Shown: positions 9,682 through 21,688 of the stretch, piece after piece
Position numbering within the stretch: the first letter of the stretch is position 1
Layout of the letters: every line of letters starts with the position of its first letter
Source: Nelumbo lutea
Lineage: Eukaryota > Streptophyta > Magnoliopsida > Proteales > Nelumbonaceae
Direction of reading: 5' to 3'
Assembly (NCBI GenBank): GCA_022828595.1
Contig: JAKGHH010000004.1
Location: forward strand, 56,260,422-56,324,421
Length of the DNA: 64,000 nt
Notes under the pieces: model-generated
Seen by the model: the letters and a program-made list of their open reading frames with translations, nothing else
Database searches by the model: none
What the model was told of the DNA's origin: nothing
Made by a program: the position numbers and the translations under genes

Positions 9682-10999
9682 TGTTGATCCTACATGTTTT
9701 GATAATAACAAACTCATTAAGAATACTAATAGTTTTGAAAGTTAAGTGTACAATTGTAGTATATGAATTTTAGTTGAACTAAAGAGACTTGATGAAGCAA
9801 ACGATAATCTGAGGCACAAAGAGTAGGTGATTCAAATGATGAATTAAATACTCTCCGATCCATGAAATCAAGAAAATGTGCTACCATGACAACATAAGAA
9901 AGAAGAAGAAGGCACCAAGTTCTAGTGGTTTCTATGTATATTTTATTTATTTATGACTTAGTGTAATCATTTGCAAGATGCAAAACATTGGGCTTAATTG
10001 TAACTAACTTCAACATTATCAAGATCTTAATCAATGGTTAAATTAGTTTTAGGTGACTAGGCTTTCCTTGACTTTATCTAAGCTAAAATGTGAAATTTCT
10101 AAGTATGGAAATCTAAGGAGTTAATTTTATGACTCTGAGTGTCACCAATTAAAGTTTTCTAAAATTGGTCATATCCTATAGTCTACTACCTATAAAGTAA
10201 TAGTCAACTACCTGTGATAGATGAAAATGGTGTCACTGAGAAGTCGACTATCCATGAGAATCAAACCTAGTGTCACGCTAGCCCTAGCTAGTAGTTGACT
10301 AATGGAAAGGGGGTATATGACTATCCTTGTCAACCAAGAAGTTAAGTGTATAAAGTAGTTGACTACTAGAGAAAAAGGATTATCGCTTACAAGTAGTAGT
10401 TGACCACCTAATATGTTAGTTAGCTACAAACTCTTAACAAGGTTGAAGCAATTAATTACCAGTTCGAACCAATCAATTACTTCACAAAAAACAAAGAAGT
10501 TTCTTACCATTTGAACTTTCAAGGCTCAATGACTTTTTCCTTTTCTACTAAGCCTTCAATCATGTTGGAAACAAGCTCTAAACATTTTCTAGGAAGGATT
10601 AATCTCTTCTTGCAAAAATTTGCAACAATCATATGTTCTCTAAGAATATTTTTGGTTATAAATATATATGTTAGAGTTGAAAATGTTAAGGAAGTGGATT
10701 GTGCTAAAAAGTAAAATGTTTGAAATAAAGCAAGAACAAGAACAAGAAAGCAATCTTGAAAAGGGATTCTAAGATAAAAGAGTTTTTATCCTTAGAGAAA
10801 ATCTCCACCTTAGCAGCAACCTATTATTGTTTGTGCATTTTATTGCATTTGAATAGTTTGTGTTATATTTTGCATATCTACCGTTTGTTAAGGCTTTTTA
10901 TTGTGTTTTATTGTTTATCTTTGTTGTATTTATAATTGTTATTTTGTGATTAAACATCGTTGAGGTTGGGATAGCCCTAGTAAGACAATCCGAGTAAAG
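9682..10999 (+). repeat. 5' LTR of the old Copia element, first part
   Basis: It starts TGTTGATCCTACATGTTTTG, a typical start for this class of plant Copia LTR. It breaks at TAAAG (10995-10999) and resumes after the second TAAAG at 20655-20659. The spliced LTR is about 1.67 kb. Motifs such as GTTGACTACC and its variants recur at 10180-10400 as short imperfect repeats. Confidence 0.75.
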
Positions 11000-12147
11000 T
11001 GAAGGGATGGGAGATCCATCATATGGATGGCCGAACCCTGTAGGAACGTTGAGTGAAATTTCAAAAAATTTCTTTACCCCCATCGAGGAATCATATTCCC
11101 AGTTTAGTAAAACTGCATTTTCAAGGTTCGTTCTTGTAACCAAACTGGACCAAATCTGAAACCAAGATTATGAGGGATATACCTAATACGGAATCCATGC
11201 AAAAAATTCCTCCCAACGCAGGTGTTCACACCCAAAGAATGTACCAAATCCTCCATCCACTGAATATGACACAACTTAGGATGAGGCAGGATCAACAGGT
11301 AGTTATTCACCAAGAACTTGTGATTCTTCAGCAAGAATCAAATGGGGTAGTGAGCACAACTTCATAATTGTTTCTTCTAACAAGAAACAATATCAAGATC
11401 CAATCATGATCAGTTCCAAGAAATGGAGATCGAATAAGGTAGGGCGGCAAGAGCAGGGAGAAATTGAACTGAAGGCAGAAACATTCAAATTGAGTTGTCT
11501 TCTCTTGGTTGTTTCTGTGTGTCTTTTCAGATCCATCCTACTCTCTAATTATAGCCTTAAAGAGACAACCTCCTAATCTAATTAGGAGTCTCCTGACCCA
11601 GATCATTCACTTTGTCCGACAAAGGGGCTGATCTTGTCACTATGATCACACACTCAGGTGAATTCTCGGACTGTCCCAACATACCTAGGTTTTGACCCCC
11701 TCTAAAGATCTCACTGATTGGCATATTAAAGACAGCCCAATCTGACACCCAGTGCAGTACCATAATCGAGTCTAGGGGTCAGGTGTAACATTTTAATTTT
11801 GTCCATTTGTCTCGAAGGTCCAGGGCAATACTGGAATTTGGTCTGGTTCAGGGTTTTAAGAAAATCCACACTGAATGTACCTCAAGTCTCACCCTGGCAA
11901 CTAAGACAATCCACCCCAACCAACTTGGCGGTACATCAGTGTCAGCCTTGGCAAGATAAATCTCTCTAGATCTATCCAATGGCTGTAAAGATTCTAAACT
12001 AACACGAGTCTCATATGTATCCGGTTTAAGGGTATTACACAAAAACACACCATAATAACATGAATCAAATATGTCCTTTATTCATTTACAATAGATGTCA
12101 TAATGTACATCATGCTGATTGGAGCTAAGGGCATACACTGTCTAACA
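11000..12147 (-). repeat. 3' LTR of the minus-strand Copia (1148 bp)
   Basis: On the minus strand it runs TGTTAGACAGTGTATGCC to CATCCCTTCA. It lacks about 570 bp that the 5' LTR has at about 19632-20205, replaced by the direct junction at 11590-11605. It keeps about 105 bp near its U3 end that the other LTR lost. Confidence 0.88.
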
Positions 12148-12157
12148 TCTCCCACTT
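12148..12157 (-). other. Polypurine tract of the minus-strand Copia
   Basis: Read on the minus strand, AAGTGGGAGA lies immediately before the LTR start TGTTAGACAG. This is the usual position of the plus-strand primer. Confidence 0.75.
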
Positions 12158-12159
12158 GC

Positions 12160-12617
12160 ACTTACGTCTAATCGGGTACAAGCTGGAGTACCATACTTTT
12201 CATTTGTTTCTTAAGCACTTTCTGTGTTAGTGTCTTAGTCATTGGGTCTGCTATATTTTCCAATAATGCTACCTTCTGAATCATGGTGTCCCCTCTTCCA
12301 ACTATCTCCCATAGTACATTGAACTTCCTCTTGATGTGCTTTGACTTCGAATGGGCTTGTGGCTCCTTAGCCTGAGCAATGGCTCCAGTGTTGTCACACA
12401 ACGGTGGAATGGGTGATGTGTTGGACGGAACTATTCCTAATTTCTGAAGGAACTTCTTCATCCATACAACTTCCTTGGTAGCTTCACTTACGGCAATGTA
12501 CTCGGCCTCAGTTGTGGAATTTATATTGAACTCTTGTTTGTTGCTTTTCTAGCTAGCTGCACAGGACCCCATCGTAAAGATGTATCCAGATATAGACTTT
12601 CTATCATCTGGGTCTAA
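12160..12617 (-). pseudogene. Copia RNase H domain, decayed
   Basis: The frame 12168-12461 contains PPLCDNTGAIAQAKEP, HSKSKHIKRKF and ENIADPMTKTL, the end of the Copia RNase H (the DN...A and H.R/K.KHI blocks, and the ADxxTK ending). Upstream, the AEYIA segment is recognisable, but a stop lies near 12548 (an in-frame TAG just before the S-C-A-A segment). The domain removes the RNA template during reverse transcription in intact elements. Confidence 0.85.
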
Positions 12618-13690
12618 CTAGAAATTGGCATTGCTATACCCAAGGATTTGATGTGAACTACTATCAAATACCAGACATAACTCTTTTGTCCTTCGAATGT
12701 ATTTTAGTATGTTTTTCACAGCGGTCCAATGCTCTTGTCCTAGGTTAGACTGGTATCTACTTACCACACTCATGGCTTGAGCAATGTTTGGCTGAGAGCA
12801 TAGCATGACATACATGATGCTCCCTACGACAGAGGCATAGGGAGCTTCCCTCATGCTCTCAATCTCCTCAGGTGTCTTGGGAGACATACCCTTGGAGAGA
12901 GTGACTCCATGCCTGAAAGGAACATTTCCTTTCTTGGAGTTCTCCATACTGTATCTTTTGACTATCTTGTCAATATAAGTAGATTGGGATAATCCTATCA
13001 TCCTCTTCGATCTATCTCTATAGAGTCAAAGTCCCAAGAAATAAGAGGCTTTTCCGAGATTTTTCATGGAGAATTATTGCAAAATCCTTACTTTCACCAT
13101 TGTCAACATTCCTATATCATTGCCAATGAATAGAATATCATCTACATAGAGAACCAAGAATGTAACATTATCCCCACTAGTCTTCCTATAAACACAAGGC
13201 TCATCTGGATTCTGCTCAAAGTCAAATAGTTTGCAGTAGAGTCAAAATGGTTGTTCCAGCTCCTAGAAGCTTGGTTAAGTCCATATATGGATCGGTTGAG
13301 TTTACATACCATGTGCTCCTGACCTACAGCTATAAAACCTTGCGATTACTACATATAGATATTTTTAGTAAGATCTCCATTCAGGAACGCGGTTTTAACA
13401 TCCATTTGCCAAATCTCATAGTCAAGGTATGCTACTACAGTTAGTAGGATCCTAATGGATTTAAGCATGGCCACGGGCGAAAAGGTTTCCTCATAATCGA
13501 TTCCCTCTTTCTAAGTGTATCCTTTCGCTACAAAACGAGCTTTGTAGGTCTCAACCTTACCATCGGGGCCCTTTTTCCTCTTATAGATCCATTTGCAACC
13601 AATTGCTTTTACCCCAGGGGGCGGATCTACTAGAGTCTAGACTCCATTGGTGTCCATTGAGTCCATCTCAACTCTCATGGCATCTACTCA
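12618..13690 (-). pseudogene. Copia reverse transcriptase, decayed
   Basis: Minus-strand reading gives GVKAIGCKWIYKRKKGPDG (about 13560-13620), [41 protein letters not shown], then the catalytic [15 protein letters not shown] near 13140-13180, and GLSQSTYIDKIVKRYSMENS (12950-13000). The last frame (12618-13001) covers PYASVVGSIMYVMLCSQPNIAQA. The YVDD box is intact, but the frame is broken by stops and shifts between about 13640 and 13000, so no full protein can be made. Confidence 0.9.
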
Positions 13691-14302
13691 CTTCAAGGAA
13701 TCTATGTCAAACATAACTTTCGTATAAGTCACAGGATCCTCCTCACTGGTTGTGGCTTTCACCAAGTAACTTTTTTGGTTATAGCCGTAAAGAATTGGAG
13801 ACCTAGATGCCCGGGTAGATATCCCAGGTTGGTTATTAACTAGAGATTGTGGAACATCTCCCACTACCCCTGAGCTCTCTTCATCAAGAACAACTTTCTG
13901 ATGATGATTGTTCAAGATGTAATCTTCCTCCAAGAAATGAGCATTTTGACTACAAAACACCTTCTGCTCTCCTGGGTCATAGAATAAATACCCTACATAG
14001 CCTTTTGGGTAACCTACAAATAGGCAATGACTGGTCTTAGATTCCAATTTGTCAGTGCTTGTTCTTTTAACATGTGCCGGACAACCCCAAATCTTCAAGT
14101 GTCTCACACTTGATTTTTTGCCGGTCCAAAGCTCATAGGGAGTCTTTGGAACGAGTTTGGTTGGAACCCGGTTTTGCATGTATATCGCAATCTCTAATGC
14201 GTATCCCCAAAAGAATGTAGGTGATTTCAAGTGGACGAGAAGTGATCGGACCATATCCAATAAAGTCTGGTTCCTCATTTCTGACACACCGTTTAACTGT
14301 GG
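13691..14302 (-). pseudogene. Copia integrase C-terminal half, decayed
   Basis: The frame 13688-14287 includes [47 protein letters not shown], and [20 protein letters not shown]. This is the end of the rve catalytic core and the downstream GKKP-type conserved region of plant Copia integrases. The N-terminal half lies on the other side of the 14308-15570 insertion; TGTAG is duplicated at both sides. Confidence 0.9.
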
Positions 14303-14307
14303 TGTAG

Positions 14308-15570
14308 TGATGCGTTTAGATTACACTAGCAAGTGCAATAGCCGATCAAGTAATATAATGATGAGTAGAGTATCGTTCCCACAGGAATTAATCCAACAAC
14401 TATTAGCACTGAATCAATTAACCTTTTGTTATCTAACAATCTGAAAGGTTAAACAAAGAAAAACTTAAATCCTAATTAACAAATTATCCTAAGTATTCTT
14501 GGATCAACCCACCTTTAAGGATGAGAAGAAGTGCTTCTCGAAAATACTAGTAGAACCAGTTCAGCAATTATACCATTAAGCTGTCCAACCGAAGTTGAAT
14601 TCAGTCATGGGTTGGCTAATTCCTAATTATATGAGCAGCCTCTCTCGAGCACAGCCCACTCTATCTATGAGCAACAATTCCTATATATCTATCAAGAATT
14701 TAGTTGCCATAGATGCATTAAGGACAAAGAATTCAAAGGAAATATGTTCTTGCTGAATGAATGCCAAACGAATCATGCATATTATCTCTATGATACATTC
14801 AATCCATTTTCTTGATCAGTTGATCTGATTACCTAAACCCTTTCTCAAGCAATTCAAGTAATCCAAGAAACAAGAATAATTCGGCCAAAACTACTCTTAT
14901 AATCAAAAACCCTAATCAAGAAATTCCAAGACTGAATCACTATCAAACGGATCAGCTCAAAATATTAATTACAAATCTGAATTAACCTCGATCATGGTTT
15001 ACATAATAGAAAGAAGGAATGAAAGATTCAACAAAAAAACCCTAATTAAATCTAGGTTACCGAATTCGTAGAATCAAATAAGAAGACAACTTAGGATTTC
15101 TGCATCAATCTTCGATCTCCTCTTTAATTCACATTCAACAGCTTTGTGATCCTCCTCCTAGCACTTCTCCTTTTTGTTTTTAAGTCAAGGGGTCGAACCC
15201 TAATTTCTTCTCTTTCTTTTTCTTTTATACTTCTCTTTGCAGCCTTTGGATTAGAGTCCTCCTCCTTTCTAATTTTGCTAAAATAGCCACCTTTTTGGAG
15301 TCTCCCATAGGGTTTCGATTGGGCTATAGTTGGGCCTCTCTCCTTGGTGGGCCGAAGTGTTCTCCCATAGGGTTTCGGCTGGGCCTTTTTTCTTGGTGGG
15401 CCGAAGTGCTTCCCTTTTCACCATATCAACATGTCTTCACGCTCTCTTCACCCTAGACTGTCCCAAACTCTTAGTTTCCTACAATCTTAATTAGGGTAAA
15501 AATCATTAAGAATTATCATTAAAACCATGTAGAGAGCAATAAAAATAATGTGTAGCATTTACACACATCA
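14308..15570. mobile_element. Solo LTR (Gypsy-like) inside the Copia integrase, TSD TGTAG
   Basis: Perfect duplications TGTAG at 14303-14307 and 15571-15575 flank a 1263-bp block that starts TGATG and ends CATCA. It has no coding. The starting motif CACTAGCAAGTGCAATAG followed by ATCGTTCCCAC resembles the start of the insertion at 28406-29842 (read in reverse). This suggests one LTR superfamily, probably a Gypsy lineage. A 50-bp segment with GGGTTTCG...TGGGCC is tandemly repeated at 15300-15410. Confidence 0.8.
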
Positions 15571-16240
15571 TGTAGCTGGAGGAGCTAGTTGTGATACTAT
15601 CCCATTTTCCTTTAAGTAGTCATTGAATTCATCAGAGAGATGTTCGCCTCTTCGATCTAATTGGAGGGCCTTAATGTGTCTCTCCAATTGTTTCTCGACC
15701 TCTTGCCTAAACTCTTTGAACTTTTCAAAAGATTCAGACTAGTGTCTCATTAGGTACATGTAACCATACCTTAAGTGATCATCGGTAAATGTTATGAAGT
15801 AAACGTGCTGGTTATGTGTCTTAACATTCATGGGACCACATACATCAATATGTATAAGGTCAAGTGTGCCTGTTGATCTTTCAGGCTTACCGATAAATGG
15901 CCGTTTCATCATCTTACCCTAAAGGCAAGGTTCACAGGTTGGAAGATCTTTTACAATTAGAAAATCTAAAGGACCATCATTTACCAACCTTGTGATATGA
16001 TCTTTGTTTATGTGGCCAAGTCAGTGATGCCATAGGCACGTGGGATTAACTGTATCACGAGTTCTTTTCTTGGGGTTATTATCCGACATAGTTTCAGTTA
16101 TATTTGCTTCAAGAGAATGATGGAGAACATAGAGATCATTCGCAAGTTCTCTATATGCGAGAAATTTGTTATTCCTTTTGATGGTAATCACATTATTAAA
16201 AAGAACAGAATAACCATCCACACACAGTTCTGAAACAGAA
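15571..16240 (-). pseudogene. Copia GAG-pre-integrase and integrase N-terminus, decayed
   Basis: The frame 16021-16284 reads ELLHLISVSELCVDGYSVLF and ends at TVNPTCLWHH, the GAG-pre-integrase region with the start of the HHCC zinc finger. Below it, the CEPCL-type pair and the HTDVCGPM-like and DDHLRYGY-like catalytic blocks are recognisable in shifted frames (15760-15900). A stop interrupts the frame at 16020. Confidence 0.85.
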
Positions 16241-17202
16241 ATCAAATGTAATAATTCCTTCTTTGAATTACAATTCTCCATCACTCAGTCTTCTACTTGT
16301 CCTGAACCCCTGCAATGTATTACGTGCATGAATAGAAGCCCTAGAGTCAATACACCAAGAAGTAGAAGTGAACAACATATTGTTCTCTATGACAAAGGAT
16401 TAGAATTTACCTTGTTTCTTGGTCTCCAGGTATTGAGGACAATTCCTCTTCCAGTGGTGGTATGCTTGCAGAAGTGGCATGCATCTAATGCCTTATCCTT
16501 CTTCTGCTTTTTAGGCTTGCTAGTTTTTTTTCTGAGGTTTCTTCTTTGCCTTTATCTTCTTCTTGCCGAATCTGCAACCTTCAACAAGCATGGCTATGGG
16601 CCCATCATTCTTTATTAGTTCTTCAGCCCTTTGCAACATATTGTTGAGTTCCTAAATGCTAACATTTAGCTTATTCATATTATAGTTCATTATGAAGTAA
16701 TTGAAGGAAGAAGGCAAAGAGTTCAGGATGGAATCTACTTTGGTGACATGATCTAGCCCAGATCCAAGAGCTTCTAGTTCATTGATGTATCCCATAATTT
16801 AAGACAATGGTCATGAACTAGTTGGTTTTTGGACTTTTATGCAGTCATAAACTGCTATAGGATCTTCTGACAAGTAGAACGATTCTGCTCTTCGTACATT
16901 GTCCTTAGACTATTCAAGATATCCTTTAACACTTCAATCTGATCGAACTGTCGTTGTATCTGATTGTCTAAGGAGGCTATGATGTAGCACTAGGCAAGAG
17001 AGTTTTTCTCTTCCCATTCTTGATATTCCCTCATGTAGGCCTCAGAAGTCGTATCACCCGGACGATCCGGAGCAGGGTTTTTAGCAATTTTTTCCAATTT
17101 CTCGGACGTCAGAACCAGCATAAGGTTATGAAACCAGTCAACATAATTTGGGCCCTTAAGATTATTATCATCCAACAGTTTGGAAAATTGTCCATTTGCC
17201 AT
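16241..17202 (-). pseudogene. Copia gag and protease, decayed, protease active site changed
   Basis: The gag starts at ATG 17202 with MANGQFSKLLDDNNLKGPNY and VDWFHNLMLVLTSEKLEKI, a typical UBN2-type Copia gag. Stops appear from 16990 downward. The C-x2-C-x4-H-x4-C knuckle is seen only as a remnant (HATSASIPPLEEELSS region, 16420-16490). The protease box near 16350 reads CIDSRAS where the family has D-S/T-G-A: the glycine is arginine. Frames shift several times. Confidence 0.8.
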
Positions 17203-19021
17203 TTCTGATAAAAGACAGCAAATATTAATCCACAACTTATTTGGTTCATGTTATCTACATAGATATGACTTTTAATCTATGTTTCATTTCCATTTGTTCA
17301 TCTCTGAGATTTCCCTCCTATCTCAGTGATGGAGACTACGAACTGTGTCTCTGGAAATGTGAGAAATCACATACAATGCATGGAGCCAACTATTTCAGCT
17401 GCATAACCCCACCACCTTCTGTGAATGATTACATCCACTCATCTTATGAGCTTTCCCTTTAGCCTCTATTAGACAAGGTTCATTGCCATTTTAGGTTAAA
17501 CCATTCTGTCTAGTAAGTGCTTACCCATCATATTTGTGAACACTAAGGTACCATGAGAGAGTCTTCCATTTTAGGATAGGCCCCTCCCACATCGGTCTAT
17601 GACGCCCCTATCATCTTATAAAACAATCCAATAGATCCAACAGCAAATGGATAGCCCAATTTTATGGTATATCTCCTCATTAATTGAAGAACCCATCTTC
17701 ATGCTAATGATGGAAGGCCTTTCGAGAGTTCATCATATGAATTTTCCTATCACATGCACTTATATTTTAGTGGAGGGAACAGAATATTATGCCCTAGTTT
17801 TATTTAGGTCAAACCAAAGTGGCTCCCACTGACTTTCTCAAAGCAAGATTTAAATGGGCCCTAAACGGCTAGGGTTCCGCACGGTTCCTCGTGGGGAGGA
17901 AGCTAATGTGGGGCTCATCAATCAGGGAGGTCATCCAATAATCTTATGGACACCATTGGCATGATGTGCATTCAGCCATGATGTACGAAAGAGACACTAC
18001 CAAATTAACATGGGCCAAGTGCTTATGGCCCATGTACGTAGCACATCACACATCCATACATCATATGCATGAAACAAATTGATCCAATCAATTAAAATAT
18101 CTGTAAAAACCCTTAATTAATTATATTAAATCAGTATCAGCCCAATAAAGCCCATAATATTATCATATAAGATTATCTAGGTATATGAGTTGTACTACAA
18201 AAAGCAGTTCGACCCATATAGCTAAAACAGGGCTAATGCAATTTTAACATATTAAAATTGGATTTTTTTACAGAGGTGGGCCAAATTAAAACTTGAAGTG
18301 GGCCATCAACCCTCTAGCCTAAATCAAATTTGGGTCAAAAAAACCAACCCCATCAAACCAACAATTCGGTCCAACCAATTTGAATCAAATCTGGTGTAAA
18401 TCGGCCCAAGTTTTGGTGTCTAGTTCAAGATTTAATTCAAGAATAATGATATGAAAAATAAATTAAATCTAGATAATCAAATTATCAAGAAAACGAAATC
18501 AGAGGTCTCACTATGATTTTCTTGGACATCCTGCAAACATGCAAAGAAAAATTAGTTGCAAATTGCAGAATCGATATTTACAAAATCGCAGATCGTAGAA
18601 CTTTTTTCTACAAAATCTTCTTCTCCTCTGTTGCACACTCCAGCAATCTCCAGATGGAAAGAAAACCTAATTTTTCTATTATTACATCACATCGAATTCC
18701 TATATAATTTTCTAAAAAAAAAAAATTATTTATAGGCCAAATTGAATAGAAAAGAAATAGTAGGGTGTGCCAATCTTGGCACCAAAAAGATTCAACCTCC
18801 ATCACATGTGCAGCCCAAATATTCAAGAAACATTCACAGAATAGTTTTATAAATATAATAGAATAATAAATATTTATTTTCCAGATCATTCGCCCATAAT
18901 ATGGAAATTCAGATCTGATCTATAAATATAACAGTTCTATAAATATAGCTGCGCAAATCGGGTAGAATGCCTCCTACCCATTTGCGCAAATTCAGATCTA
19001 ATCTAATTTGGTTCAAGACTT
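17203..19021 (-). other. Long untranslated leader of the minus-strand Copia
   Basis: This lies between the PBS and the gag start. No ORF is convincing. Segment 18300-19020 is the part retained as the whole internal region of the short copies at 26753-27417 and 30049-30369, so it may hold packaging or priming signals used in trans (inferred). Confidence 0.6.
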
Positions 19022-19040
19022 GAACATGGCTCTGATACCA
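19022..19040 (-). other. Primer-binding site (initiator tRNA-Met)
   Basis: Minus-strand TGGTATCAGAGCCATGTTC directly follows the 5' LTR end with one spacer base. TGGTATCAGAGC is the standard complement to the 3' end of plant initiator tRNA-Met used by Copia elements. Confidence 0.9.
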
Positions 19041-19041
19041 C

Positions 19042-20654
19042 TGAAAGGATGGGAGATCCATCATATGGATGGCCGAACCTTGCAAGAAGGTTGGACAAAA
19101 TTTCAAAAATTTCTTTACCCCCATCGGGGAATCCTATTCCCAGTTTAGAAGACTGCATTTTTAAGGTTTGTTCTTATAACCAAACCGGACCAAATCTAAA
19201 ACCAATATTAGGGAAGGATATACCTAATACCAAATCCATGAAAAAAGCAGCTCCCAATGCAGGTGTTCATTCCCAAAGAGTGTACCAAATCCTCCCTCCA
19301 CTGATGATAACATAGTTTAGGATGAGGCAGGATCAACATGTAGTTCTTCACCAAGAACTTGTGATTCTTCAGCAAGAATCGAATGGGGTAGTGAGAACAA
19401 CTTCAGATTTGTTTCTTCTAATAAGAAACAATATCAAGATCGAATCTTGATCAGTTCCAAGAAATTGAGATCGAACAGGGTAGGGCGACAAGAGTAGGGA
19501 GAAAAAGAACTGAAGGTAGAAACAGTCAAATTGAGTTGTCTTCCCGGGTTGTTTTTGTGTGTCTTTTTCAGATCCGCCCTGCTCTCTATTTAAAGCCTTA
19601 AAGAGACAACCCCCTAATCTAATTAGGAGTCTCCTAATCTAGATATTTATTTGGATCTTGACTCTTTAAGTGAAAAGGATACACATCCTTTTAATACTAG
19701 CTAACTTGGCTCTCTTTGTATGGCATGGGACCCTATCATTGATATACACATCAGCCACATGGGTTCGGCCTAGCCTCTGTTATAAGGCTTGGCCGAATTC
19801 ACTGGTGAATACAGTGAACCCCTGAGTCCAACACTATGGGTTCTTAATGGGCCCAACATTTACACTAAATGGTCCTTGCATCCAACCATCTTATGAAAGC
19901 CCAAGGACTATGGGCAGATGCAAGATCAGCCCATCAGGTATAACCCTCAATGGTCTTACACTTAACCACTTAGCCCTTAATGATCAAACACTGCCCGACA
20001 AGAGAAGACATTTCCCTCGACTGCAAGATACAATGCTGCACTCTCTAATCACATGAATCCCGGGAATTAAAACCTTTTGTAAATAAATTGAAACCATAAT
20101 ATATATAAGTATATCTCTGTATAAATATATTTTGCAAAAACAAATTTCAAACACATTTGAAACACGCTATTGGCAGTTTTGGTTTCCATCAGAGAGTGCA
20201 TTTCCCTGATCGTTCACTTTGTTCGACAAAGGGGCCGATCCTGTCACTATGATCATCCACTCAGGTGAATTCTCGGACTGTCCCAACATACCCAGGTTTT
20301 GACCCCCTCTAAAGATCTCACTGATTGGCATATCAAAGAAAGTCCAATCCGACGCCCAGTGCAGTACCATAATTGAGTATACGGGTCAGGTGTAACATTC
20401 CAGTTTTTCCCATCTGTCTCCAAGGTCCAGGGCAATACTGGAATTTGGTCCGGTTTAGGGTTTCAAGAAAATCCGCAATGCATGTACCTCAGGTCTCACC
20501 CTAGCAACTAAGACAAGTCACCCCAACCAACTTGGCGGTACATCAGTGTCAGCCTTGACAGGATAAATCTCCCTAGATCTATCCAACAAATGTGAAAATT
20601 CCAAACTAACACAAGTCTCATATGTGTCCGATTTATGGCAAACACTGTCTAACA
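19042..20654 (-). repeat. 5' LTR of the minus-strand Copia (1613 bp)
   Basis: On the minus strand it runs TGTTAGACAGTG to CATCCTTTCA and ends at the PBS. It lacks about 105 bp near its start that the 3' LTR keeps, but retains about 570 bp (19632-20205) that the 3' LTR lacks. Confidence 0.88.
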
Positions 20655-20659
20655 TAAAG

Positions 20660-21010
20660 ATCTTGTTAGCACTTATGAAGTCCAACTATTGTAAAGGTTT
20701 TGTTGGCACTTAGGAAGTCTGGATGATATAGTGAAAATTCTTTGGTGATGTGCTTGGGGAGAGGATGTAGGCCTAGGTTTGGTTAAACATCTATAAATCA
20801 TTATGTGTGCTTTTATTGTTTTTAATTATTATTTGTTTATACATATACTTATTTCATACTACTATTGTTTATCATATAAATACTTTACATTATATTGCTC
20901 TTTGTTTACTTTTGTTTAGAACAATAAGTTTTGAATATGTATTGATTTGTAAAAAAAGTCTTGTAGAACCCAATTCACCCCCCTCTTGGGTTAGGCTACT
21001 TGGGATATCA
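20660..21010 (+). repeat. 5' LTR of the old Copia element, second part
   Basis: It resumes the LTR split at 10999. Its end is ACCCAATTCACCCCCCTCTT, then GGGATATCA, the typical 3' end of this LTR type just before the PBS. Confidence 0.75.
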
Positions 21011-21012
21011 AG

Positions 21013-21028
21013 TGATATTAGAGTCAAG
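21013..21028 (+). other. Decayed primer-binding site of the old Copia element
   Basis: TGATATTAGAGTCAAG matches the expected TGGTATCAGAGCCAAG except for three changes, all C-to-T or G-to-A. Confidence 0.65.
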
Positions 21029-21042
21029 TTCATCATAGTTAT

Positions 21043-21654
21043 TGTTAGAGTGTATGCCCTTAGCTCCAATTAGAATGATGTACATTATGACATTTAATGT
21101 AAATGAATAAAACACATATTTAATTCATTTTATTATGGAGTGCATCTATATAATACCCTTAAACTGGACGAATATGAGACTCTTGTTAGTTTAAATCTTC
21201 ACAGCCGTTGGATAGATCTGGGGAGATTTATCCTGCCGAGGTTGACATTGATGTGCCACCAACTTGGTTGGGGTGGCTTGTCTCAGCCGTGTGGTACATG
21301 CAATGTGCGTTTTTTTGAAACCTTGAACCAGACCAGAATTCCAGTTTTGCCCTGGACCTTGGAGATTAATGGGCAAAACTGAAATGTTACACCTGACCCC
21401 TAGATTCGATTATGATACTGCACTAGGTGTCGGATTGGACTGTCTTTGATATGCCAATCAGTGAGATCCTTAGAGGGGGTCAAAACCTAGGTATGTTGGG
21501 ACAGTCCGAGAATTCATATGAGTGGGTGATCATAGTGACAAAATCAACCCATTTGTTAGACAAAGGTAATGATGAGGGATGCACTCTCTTTGATGGAATC
21601 CTAAACTGCCGGCAGTTGATTTCAATTGTTGAAATTTGTTTTGTAAAATATATT

Positions 21655-21688
<34 letters not shown>

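Larger units (their letters stand above)
11000..20654 (-). mobile_element. Copia retrotransposon (minus), nearly complete but decayed, TSD TAAAG
   Basis: Perfect 5-bp duplications TAAAG flank the element (10995-10999 and 20655-20659). On the minus strand it reads: 5' LTR (20654-19042), PBS to initiator tRNA-Met (19040-19022), a long leader, gag, protease, integrase, RT, RNase H, polypurine tract (12157-12148) and 3' LTR (12147-11000). The gag-protease-integrase-RT-RNase H order is the Copia order. Every domain carries stops or frameshifts and a 1.26 kb LTR-like insertion splits the integrase. It shares its LTR with four other loci in the window (21043-22976, 25667-31301, 39759-44760, 47074-48954). 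Confidence 0.92.

Noticed and set aside
11104..11334. ORFs in LTR copies (11104-11334, 19049-19315, 20167-20370, 21427-21726)
   Set aside because: These arise from the same LTR segment read in different copies, with inconsistent starts and stops.
19022..19040. tRNA gene fragment (initiator tRNA-Met match)
   Set aside because: Only the 19 bases complementary to the tRNA 3' end are present, right next to an LTR. It is a primer-binding site.
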